A stretch of 11,993 nt of DNA. Source: JANOQP01 sp044227705. GTDB taxonomy: Bacteria; Bacteroidota; Bacteroidia; Chitinophagales; Saprospiraceae. The notes below the pieces were generated by a model that was not told the origin of the DNA, made no database searches, and saw nothing but the letters and a program-made list of their open reading frames with translations. The position numbers and the translations under genes are program-made. The stretch spans positions 1 through 11,993 of the forward strand of contig JBGAWE010000141.1 in the NCBI GenBank assembly GCA_044227705.1, read 5' to 3'. Shown here piece after piece: positions 1 through 5,406 of this stretch (its first letter is position 1; the number at the start of each line of letters is the position of its first letter).

Positions 1-837
1 GCGGGCGTCGACGCCCTCAATGTTGAGGCCCATGCCGCGATAGCTTTCGAGGACGTTTTTGAACTCGTCTTTTCTCAAAAGCCCGTTGTCGACGAAGAAG
101 CAAAAGAGGTTTTTCCCGATCGCACGATGGAGCAAGGTGGCGGCGACCGTCGAGTCCACGCCGCCGCTCAAGGCCATGATAACGTGCTGATTTCCAATGG
201 TTTTCTTCAATTGGGCCACCGTCTCGTCGATGAAATGCTCGCTCGTCCAGTCGCCCGCGCAGCCGCAGATTTTGAGGACGAAGTTTTTCAAAAGCTGAAA
301 GCCCGGCAGCGTGTGCGCCACCTCCGGGTGAAACTGCAGCCCATAAACCGGTTTGGGAAACCGCCCCTTTTTCGACCGGAAGGCTGCGTTGTCGATGCTC
401 TCCGTCGAGGCGAGCAGCTCGAAGCCTTCGGGCAGCCGAAGAATCGTGTCGGCATGGCTCATCCAAACCTGTTGCCGGTCGCCGACTTTTGAAAAGAGCG
501 GGTCGCGCTCCGCTTTTTTCTGCAAAACTGCCTTCCCGTACTCGCGCTTCGAGCTTTTGCCGACCTCGCCGCCCAGTTCGTCGGCGAGCAGCTGGGCACC
601 GTAGCAGATGGCGAGCGTAGGTCTTTTTCCCAAAATTTTGGTCAAGTCGAGCCGAAGCGAGTCGGCCTGTTTCACCGAAAAGGGGCTGCCCGAGAGGATG
701 ACGCCTTTTATGGAGTCGTCCAGTTCGGGCATCTTGTTGAACGGGACGATTTCGCAGTAGACGTCCATCTCGCGCACCCGCCGGGCGATGAGCTGCGTGA
801 ACTGCGAGCCGAAGTCGAGGATGAGGATTTTCTCCAT
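1..837 (-). CDS. guaA: GMP synthase (glutamine-hydrolysing), N-terminal 279 codons, 3' end outside window
   Basis: This enzyme converts XMP, glutamine and ATP to GMP in de novo purine synthesis in the cytoplasm. The start ATG is at 837-835 and the frame is open to the window edge, giving 279 of roughly 510 expected residues. The N-terminal class I glutamine amidotransferase domain (about 1-195) begins MEKILILDFGSQFTQLIARR. It has the nucleophile Cys78 in AICYGAQ and the His170/Glu172 pair in LQFHPEV. The ATP pyrophosphatase domain follows, with its P-loop SGGVDS at 224-229 and the conserved VDNGLLR stretch near 249-255. The order GATase then PP-loop is diagnostic of GuaA. A candidate -7 box TACTTTCG lies at 863-856 on this strand, one mismatch from TAnnTTTG, but I see no convincing -33 element. 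It is transcribed divergently from the receiver gene. The missing part is the dimerisation/XMP-binding domain. Confidence 0.97.
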   Translation of the reverse strand, partial: MEKILILDFGSQFTQLIARRVREMDVYCEIVPFNKMPELDDSIKGVILSGSPFSVKQADSLRLDLTKILGKRPTLAICYGAQLLADELGGEVGKSSKREYGKAVLQKKAERDPLFSKVGDRQQVWMSHADTILRLPEGFELLASTESIDNAAFRSKKGRFPKPVYGLQFHPEVAHTLPGFQLLKNFVLKICGCAGDWTSEHFIDETVAQLKKTIGNQHVIMALSGGVDSTVAATLLHRAIGKNLFCFFVDNGLLRKDEFKNVLESYRGMGLNIEGVDAR

Positions 838-881
838 AGCTGAAAATTGAAGCGGCGAAAGTAGCCAGCCGTCGAAGCGGA

Positions 882-927
882 CCGCCCGTGTGGAGACGCA
901 AAATATTGCGTCTCTGAAGGCGGGCGG
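882..927. repeat. Intergenic palindrome (GAGACGCAA hairpin) between divergent genes
   Basis: The core is a perfect 9 bp inverted repeat, GAGACGCAA (893-901) and TTGCGTCTC (906-914), around a 4-nt AATA loop. A second 7 bp pair, CCGCCCG (882-888) with CGGGCGG (921-927), closes outside it across an asymmetric internal loop. It lies between two divergent starts, so it is not a 3' terminator for either gene. From memory, similar short palindromes built on GAGACG are dispersed in intergenic regions of some Bacteroidota and cyanobacteria. Whether this genome carries further copies cannot be seen here. An operator for a dimeric regulator is the alternative. Confidence 0.6.
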
Positions 928-992
928 CGACGGCAGGTTGGCACGAAATTTTTATCGCCTTTTTCGTCCACAAACGGTCTTTTGGCAGACTA

Positions 993-1021
993 TTTGGAGC
1001 TACCACACTTGGATATATTTG
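993..1021 (+). promoter_or_regulatory. Candidate Bacteroidota-type promoter of the receiver gene
   Basis: A perfect -7 box TATATTTG (consensus TAnnTTTG) is at 1014-1021, with TTTG at 993-996, 17 bp upstream, as a possible -33 element. The spacing is at the short end for this promoter class. The box ends only 6 bp before the ATG at 1028, so transcription would begin at or very near the start codon. No Shine-Dalgarno sequence is present. Confidence 0.5.
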
Positions 1022-1027
1022 TTGCAT

Positions 1028-1456
1028 ATGGAAAAACTACTGATTGTCGACGGCGACCGTCACGCCCGCGAGGCGTTGTCGGATCGCTTCCGAAAATTGG
1101 GGCACCAGTCCGTTGAGGCGGGGAGCGGCTGGTCGTGCCTCCAACTCGTTGAAAGTGAGCAGGTTACGCAAGTCGTGCTCCACGAAAAGCTGCCCGACAT
1201 GGACGGGCTCCTCGTCCTCCAAATCATCATGGGCAACCACAGCCACCTGCCCGTCCTGTTCGTTTTGGAAGGGGCGGACATTGGCAACCGCGCCCTCGCC
1301 ACGCAGCTCGGGGCCTGCGAAGTCCTCGAAAAGCCGCTGCCCATGAGCCGCCTCGTGACCGCGCTGCAGGAATGCCGCGCCCGGCACGGGATGCCGCGCC
1401 CCTCGTCGGTGGCCGAAATCCTCGCAAACCCTGCCCCGAAACGGGCGGCTTCCTGA
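1028..1456 (+). CDS. Stand-alone response-regulator receiver domain, degenerate (phospho-Asp replaced by His)
   Basis: This 142-residue protein is a CheY-like receiver domain with a short tail and no output domain. The start at 1028 places MEKLLIVDGD at the N terminus, the normal first beta strand with acidic pocket residues Asp8 and Asp10. The open frame extends upstream to 890 but that part has no receiver similarity. The stretch VVLHEKLPDMDGLLVL aligns with the usual LLDxxLPDMDGLEVL pattern, which puts His52 where the phosphorylated Asp should be. The conserved Thr/Ser after the fourth strand is also lost (PVLFVLEGAD, Leu80), while the Lys of the K-P motif is kept (EKPLP, Lys102). It is therefore probably a pseudo-receiver working without Asp phosphorylation, perhaps as a protein-interaction module. 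It stands alone: guaA diverges upstream and a terminator follows. No cognate kinase is adjacent. The nearest is the histidine kinase at 5407-6825, and a link is only speculation. Confidence 0.85.
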   Translation: MEKLLIVDGDRHAREALSDRFRKLGHQSVEAGSGWSCLQLVESEQVTQVVLHEKLPDMDGLLVLQIIMGNHSHLPVLFVLEGADIGNRALATQLGACEVLEKPLPMSRLVTALQECRARHGMPRPSSVAEILANPAPKRAAS

Positions 1457-1483
1457 ATTCTCCTGTTGTCTTCCTTTATTTGG

Positions 1484-1518
1484 GCCGTCGTTCCAACCCT
1501 CGGAGCGACGGCTTTTTT
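1484..1518 (+). terminator. Intrinsic terminator after the receiver gene
   Basis: An 11 bp stem (1484-1494 with 1502-1512, including one G-U pair) with a 7-nt loop is followed directly by six T's at 1513-1518. It lies 28 bp downstream of the receiver stop codon, separating that gene from mqnB. Confidence 0.85.
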
Positions 1519-1582
1519 GTTTCCCGAAGCTCCGGTTTCGGGTTGATTTCAATCTCCCGAAGCCGCGTTTCGAGACCTATCG

Positions 1583-2266
1583 ATGAGAGTCGCCATCTTC
1601 TCCGCCACCGAGTTCGAGGCCGCGCCGCTGCGGCGGTTCCTCACTGAAAACTGGACGGAGGCCGAGCCGGGGTTTTTCCAAAAAGGCAACGCCGTTGTCC
1701 ACCTCAACACGAGCGGCATCGGCCCGGTCGAGACGGCCCTGTTTTTAGGCAAGTATTTGACGGTCAACGATTTAGATCTCGCCATCAACATAGGCATCGC
1801 CGGCAGCCTCGACCCGAACCTGCCGCTCGGCTCCGTCGTCCAAGTTGTCTCCGAAAGGTTCGGCGACGTCGGCGTGGAGGAGGCGGACGGAAGTTTCACC
1901 GACCTTTTCGACCTCGGCTTTTGGGAAAAGGACGCGCCGCCTTTCTCAAACGGCCGCCTCGAAAACCTCGGCGCGGCGGTTTTTGGCTTCCTCCCCAAAA
2001 AACACGGGCTGACCGTTTCGAAGGCGCACGGCTCGGAAAGCTCGATCCAAAAAATCCGCGAAAAATTCCCCGACGCGGAGGTCGAATCGATGGAGGGGGC
2101 TGCCTTCTTTCGCGCTTGCCTCGACGCGGGGCTGCCGTTCCTCGAAATCCGCGCCGTTTCCAATCTCGTTGAAAAAAGGAACCGGGCCGCGTGGCAAATC
2201 GGCCTCGCCATCGACAACCTGAACGCTGTAATCATCGAACTGCTCTCGACTTTCACCAGCAACTAA
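1583..2266 (+). CDS. mqnB: Futalosine hydrolase (MTA/SAH nucleosidase family)
   Basis: Futalosine hydrolase releases hypoxanthine from futalosine to give dehypoxanthine futalosine, in the alternative (futalosine) route to menaquinone. The 227-residue protein has the purine nucleosidase fold. It begins MRVAIFSATEFEA, with Glu10/Glu12 in the catalytic region. It continues with SGIGPVET (44-51), the phosphorylase-family signature INIGIAGSL (68-76), the nucleoside-binding ESMEGAAF (168-175) and SNLVEKRN (193-200). The last motif replaces the SD motif of MTA/SAH nucleosidases and, with the following WQIGLAIDNLN, is typical of MqnB. This favours futalosine over MTA/SAH as substrate, although a general MTAN role cannot be excluded. 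The superoxide dismutase gene follows after 12 bp, suggesting one transcript. Upstream, a TTG at 1543-1545 lies 19 bp before a poor -7-like GCGTTTCG (1565-1572), which is weak promoter evidence. Confidence 0.85.
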   Translation: MRVAIFSATEFEAAPLRRFLTENWTEAEPGFFQKGNAVVHLNTSGIGPVETALFLGKYLTVNDLDLAINIGIAGSLDPNLPLGSVVQVVSERFGDVGVEEADGSFTDLFDLGFWEKDAPPFSNGRLENLGAAVFGFLPKKHGLTVSKAHGSESSIQKIREKFPDAEVESMEGAAFFRACLDAGLPFLEIRAVSNLVEKRNRAAWQIGLAIDNLNAVIIELLSTFTSN

Positions 2267-2278
2267 ATCAGTTCAACC

Positions 2279-3046
2279 ATGCAAAAACGCGACTTCCTCC
2301 GCTTCCTCGGCATCGTCGGTGCCGCCGCCGCCACCTCCGCCGCGCTGCCCGGCTGCGACCCGGCTAAAAAGGCGGCCGGCAAACCCGCCCCGCCGCAGCC
2401 TCCGATGCCCGATTTCAAACCGTCGGTCATGCGCTCGAAGCCGTTCGAGCTGCCCGCACTCGGCTACTCGTTCGACGCGCTCGAGCCGAACATCGACCGG
2501 CAGACAATGGAAATCCACCACGACCGGCACCACAAAGCCTACGTCGACAACCTCAACAAGGCGACCGAGACCGGCCGTTTCCAAAACTGGGAGCTGGCCG
2601 ACATCCTCGCCCACGTCACCGCCGACGACGCGCCCGCCGTCCGAAACAACGCGGGCGGCCACTGGAACCACAGCTTTTTTTGGGAGTCGATGTCGCCGAA
2701 GGGGGCCTCGGTCCCGGCCAGCGGCAACCTTTCGACGGCCATCGCGACGGCTTTCGGAAGCCATGAAAAGATGCAGGAACTGTTCACCACCGCCGCGAAG
2801 GGCGTCTTCGGCTCGGGCTGGGCGTGGCTCTGCGTCGGAGCGGACAAGAAACTTTTCATCACCTCCACCCCGAATCAGGACAACCCGCTGATGCCCAATC
2901 TGGTGAAGATGCCGGGCAAGCCGCTCCTCGGGCTGGATGTCTGGGAGCACGCCTATTATTTGAAATATCAGAACAAGCGGGCCGACTACATCTCCAACTT
3001 CTGGAATGTTGTTGATTGGGGAAAGGTCGCTGCGCGGCTCGCGTGA
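2279..3046 (+). CDS. sod: Exported lipoprotein superoxide dismutase, Mn-type signature
   Basis: The protein dismutates superoxide to oxygen and hydrogen peroxide. It has 255 residues, about 50 more than a cytoplasmic Fe/Mn SOD. The extra part is an N-terminal export segment: MQKRDFLRF, a hydrophobic Ala-rich stretch and the lipobox LPGC with Cys26. It is followed by a Lys/Pro-rich linker (about 27-50). KRDFLRF resembles a Tat motif with Lys for the first Arg. The mature SOD domain runs from about residue 54. By alignment with E. coli MnSOD its metal ligands are His80, His131 (GGHWNHSFFW), Asp220 and His224 (DVWEHAYYL), with the active-site Tyr88. NNAGGH (123-128) combined with NQDNPL (199-204) is the Mn-type (or cambialistic) arrangement rather than Fe-type. 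It probably protects the periplasm or cell surface from extracytoplasmic superoxide. It is likely co-transcribed with mqnB. A short hairpin and T run overlap and follow its stop. Confidence 0.93.
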   Translation: MQKRDFLRFLGIVGAAAATSAALPGCDPAKKAAGKPAPPQPPMPDFKPSVMRSKPFELPALGYSFDALEPNIDRQTMEIHHDRHHKAYVDNLNKATETGRFQNWELADILAHVTADDAPAVRNNAGGHWNHSFFWESMSPKGASVPASGNLSTAIATAFGSHEKMQELFTTAAKGVFGSGWAWLCVGADKKLFITSTPNQDNPLMPNLVKMPGKPLLGLDVWEHAYYLKYQNKRADYISNFWNVVDWGKVAARLA

Positions 3047-3054
3047 TTTTTTTT
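3031..3054 (+). terminator. Possible intrinsic terminator overlapping the end of the SOD gene
   Basis: A 6 bp hairpin (3031-3036 with 3040-3045, two of the pairs G-U, loop GCT) covers the last codons and stop of the SOD gene and is followed by eight T's at 3047-3054. The stem is short, so termination strength is uncertain. The T run is clear. Confidence 0.4.
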
Positions 3055-3126
3055 GGAACACGGATTACGCGGAAAATGCCCGGTTGAACACAGAAATCCG
3101 CGCCATACCCGCGTCATCCGGGTTCC
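3055..3126. repeat. Intergenic inverted-repeat element upstream of purB
   Basis: GGAACACGGATTACGCGG (3055-3072) and CCGCGTCATCCGGGTTCC (3109-3126) are inverted copies matching at 16 of 18 positions, separated by 36 bp. The intervening DNA contains a third, degenerate copy (TGAACACAGAAATCCGCG, 3085-3102) in direct orientation. The AACACGGATT...ATCCGGGTTCCC pattern resembles short repeats I recall as scattered in intergenic regions of environmental Bacteroidota genomes. It occupies most of the 95 bp between the SOD and purB genes. Confidence 0.55.
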
Positions 3127-3141
3127 CATCCCATCCAATAA

Positions 3142-4473
3142 ATGCTCACAGCTATCTCACCCATCGACGGCCGCTACGCCGCCCAGACTCAGGAGCTCTC
3201 GGAATACTTCTCCGAGTACGCGCTCATCCGCTATCGGGTCTTCGTCGAAATCCAGTATTTCATCGCGCTCTGCCAGCACGATCTGCCGCAGCTCGCCGAC
3301 TTCAAAGAGGAGAGCTTCGACGACCTGAACGCCATTTTCGAGAAGTTCTCGATGGCCGATGCTGAGCGTGTCAAGGCCATCGAGCGGACGACGAACCACG
3401 ACGTGAAAGCCGTCGAGTATTTCCTAAAAGAAAGGTTCGACTACCTCGGCCTCGACCGCTGGCGCGAGTTCATCCACTTCGGCCTCACCTCGCAAGACAT
3501 CAACAACACTGCCACGCCGTTGCTGCTCAAAAAAGCCGTCGAGGACATCTACCTGCCTCTCTTTCAGACAGTTAGGGATAGAATAAACGATTTGGCGAAC
3601 GACTGGGCGCACGTCCCGATGCTCGCCAGGACGCATGGGCAACCCGCCTCGCCGACCATGCTCGGAAAAGAGATGCGGGTCTTCGTCGAAAGGCTCGACG
3701 GGCAGATCGGGATGCTTTTGCAGATCCCGCACCGGGCCAAGTTTGGCGGCGCGACGGGCAACCTCAACGCCCACTGGGCCGCCTACCCCGACCACGAATG
3801 GCGCGACTTCGCCAACCATTTTGTCGAGGAGTTCCTCGGCCTCGAGCGGTCGCAGACAACGACGCAGATTGAGCCATACGACCATCTCGCTGCGCTTTTC
3901 CACTGTTTCATGCGGATCAACACCATCCTCCTCGACTTCTGCCGCGACACCTGGCAGTACGTGGCTATGGAATATTTCAGGCAGAAGACGGTGAAGGACG
4001 AGGTCGGCTCGAGCGCGATGCCGCACAAGGTCAACCCTATCGACTTCGAGAACGCGGAGGGCAACCTTGGCCTGGCCAACGCCCTTTTCGACCACATGGC
4101 CTCGAAACTGCCCGTCAGCCGCCTGCAGCGCGACTTGACGGACAGCACTGTTTTGCGCAACGTCGGCACACCGATGGCGCACACGGTCATTGCCATGAAG
4201 TCGATTTTGAAAGGGATAAACAAGCTCACGCTCAACGACGACAAGCTCTTCACCGATTTGGAGGACAACTGGCTGGTCGTCTCGGAGGGCATCCAGTCGA
4301 TTTTGCGGCGGGAGAATTTCCCGAAGCCATACGAGGCTTTGAAGGATTTGACGCGCGGCCGGGCGGCCATTTCGCCCGAGGAGCTGCACGATTTCATCGA
4401 CAGGCTGGAGGTGCGGCCCTCGGTCAAGGCGGAGCTGAAAAGGCTCTCGCCGCACAACTACACGGGCCGCTGA
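3142..4473 (+). CDS. purB: Adenylosuccinate lyase
   Basis: PurB catalyses two fumarate-releasing steps of purine synthesis: SAICAR to AICAR and adenylosuccinate to AMP. It acts as a cytoplasmic tetramer. The 443-residue length is normal for the PurB form that begins MLTAISPIDGRYA. Visible landmarks are TSQDINNTA (116-124), ARTHGQPASPT (162-172) with the conserved His165, and KFGGATGNLNAH (200-211). The fumarase/aspartase-superfamily signature SSAMPHKVNPIDFENAEGN lies at 290-308, and its flexible loop holds the Ser290/Ser291 pair where the catalytic Ser is found. The start at 3142 is fixed by the conserved N terminus. The gene ends two bases before the stop of the convergent DUF486 gene, with no hairpin terminator between them. 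GuaA, 2.3 kb away, acts in the parallel guanine branch. Confidence 0.97.
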   Translation: MLTAISPIDGRYAAQTQELSEYFSEYALIRYRVFVEIQYFIALCQHDLPQLADFKEESFDDLNAIFEKFSMADAERVKAIERTTNHDVKAVEYFLKERFDYLGLDRWREFIHFGLTSQDINNTATPLLLKKAVEDIYLPLFQTVRDRINDLANDWAHVPMLARTHGQPASPTMLGKEMRVFVERLDGQIGMLLQIPHRAKFGGATGNLNAHWAAYPDHEWRDFANHFVEEFLGLERSQTTTQIEPYDHLAALFHCFMRINTILLDFCRDTWQYVAMEYFRQKTVKDEVGSSAMPHKVNPIDFENAEGNLGLANALFDHMASKLPVSRLQRDLTDSTVLRNVGTPMAHTVIAMKSILKGINKLTLNDDKLFTDLEDNWLVVSEGIQSILRRENFPKPYEALKDLTRGRAAISPEELHDFIDRLEVRPSVKAELKRLSPHNYTGR

Positions 4474-4475
4474 AC

Positions 4476-4844
4476 CTACTTTTTGAAGATGAAATAGACG
4501 GCCAGCACCAAGAAGCCGAAGCCGACAAGTTGATTCCAGCGCGGCGGCTCGTTCCTGAAAAAGAGGATGGAAAAGGCGACGAACACGACGAGCGTCACCA
4601 CCTCTTGGATGACTTTCAGCTGGAGCAGCGAGAACGGCCCCCCCGTCCCCTCGAAGCCGATGCGGTTGGCGGGCACCATAAGCGTGTACTCGAAAAAGGC
4701 GATGCCCCAGCTGATGAGGATGACGCCGAAAAAGCCCAGCTTTTTAACCCATTCCAGCTCGCCGAAGCGCAGGTGACCGTACCAGGCGAAGGTCATGAAG
4801 ATGTTGGAGGCGAGAAGCAGGGCGACGGTCGTGATGGCGCGCAT
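4476..4844 (-). CDS. DUF486 (DMT-like) small integral membrane protein
   Basis: This 122-residue protein has four predicted membrane helices (about 4-22, 36-55, 79-97 and 105-120). It begins with the family hallmark SNIFMTFAWYGHL (13-25). This matches the DUF486 family (PF04342), which is related to small drug/metabolite transporters. The function is unknown. I chose the ATG at 4844-4842 because the conserved family sequence starts there. The open frame extends back to 5039, but that extension is hydrophilic, lacks similarity and overlaps the divergent VOC gene. The 3' end is 2 bp from the purB stop (tail-to-tail), so transcription from both sides must overlap or stop inside the neighbouring gene. 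Confidence 0.88.
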   Translation of the reverse strand: MRAITTVALLLASNIFMTFAWYGHLRFGELEWVKKLGFFGVILISWGIAFFEYTLMVPANRIGFEGTGGPFSLLQLKVIQEVVTLVVFVAFSILFFRNEPPRWNQLVGFGFLVLAVYFIFKK

Positions 4845-4950
4845 CTTTTGTGGCTGATTTTTTGGGCGAATTTGGGCAAAACCCCGCCTGTCCGCCGTCT
4901 TTTGGCTTGCCGCCCGCACTCGCCGAATTTTACCGCAAACCAGTTTTTTC

Positions 4951-5394
4951 ATGAAACTCACGACCTGCCTCACTGCGCTCTGCCTCCTTTTTTTGAAAAA
5001 CCAGGCGGCCCTTGCCCAGCCGCCAAAGGCCAACGGCATCCAGCACGTTGCCCTCTCGGTGAAAGATCTCGCGGCCAGCGCAAAATTTTACAGAGAAACG
5101 CTCGGACTGATGCCGCTGCAGGTGCCGCCGACGCTCGTCGGGACGCGCTACTGGTTCACCATCGCGCCTGGGCAGGAGCTTCACCTGCTCGACGACCGGC
5201 AGGAACTCGTCACCAACCAGAGCCGCAACGCCGCGCACTTCGCCCTCGCCATCGACTCGGCCGACGAGTGGGAGGCCTGGTTCAAAAAAATCGGGCTGCC
5301 CTATCATCGCCAGCAGCGCGTGGACGGCAACTGGCAGATTTACGTCAGCGACCCCGACGGCTGGGTCATCGAGCTGAACGAGCCGAGGAAGTGA
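4951..5394 (+). CDS. Secreted VOC/glyoxalase-fold protein
   Basis: The 147-residue protein has a Sec signal peptide (about 1-22: Lys2, a hydrophobic core and ALA-Q cleavage context) followed by one vicinal-oxygen-chelate domain. The two beta-alpha-beta-beta-beta halves are visible as IQHVALSVKDLAASAKFY (30-47) and AAHFALAIDSADEWEAWF (94-111). The domain ends YVSDPDGWVIELNE (131-144). Candidate metal ligands by family pattern are His32, Glu76 or His78, His96 and Glu141. VOC enzymes include glyoxalase I, dioxygenases and fosfomycin-resistance proteins, and the exact substrate cannot be told from sequence. Export to the periplasm is unusual for a glyoxalase and argues against cytosolic methylglyoxal detoxification. 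It diverges from DUF486 (106 bp spacer) and converges on the histidine kinase (12 bp gap). Confidence 0.85.
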   Translation: MKLTTCLTALCLLFLKNQAALAQPPKANGIQHVALSVKDLAASAKFYRETLGLMPLQVPPTLVGTRYWFTIAPGQELHLLDDRQELVTNQSRNAAHFALAIDSADEWEAWFKKIGLPYHRQQRVDGNWQIYVSDPDGWVIELNEPRK

Positions 5395-5406
5395 TGGAGG
5401 TTGCCG

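Noticed and set aside
17..1027. 336-codon open frame on the - strand
   Set aside because: It overlaps guaA in a different frame. The guaA frame carries all the conserved GMP synthase motifs, whereas this translation is Arg-rich and featureless.
890..1027. Upstream extension of the receiver gene to an ATG at 890
   Set aside because: The extra 46 residues would run through the palindrome and the promoter-like box, and receiver domains start with the strand that begins at 1028.
1523..1542. Hairpin CCCGAA...TTCGGG upstream of mqnB as a regulatory RNA or second terminator
   Set aside because: The stem is only 6 bp with an 8-nt loop, no T run follows, and nothing matches a known riboswitch. It is probably chance in GC-rich sequence.
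4845..5039. N-terminal extension of the DUF486 protein
   Set aside because: The extension is basic, has no family similarity and overlaps the start of the divergent VOC gene. DUF486 proteins begin at the MRAITT position.
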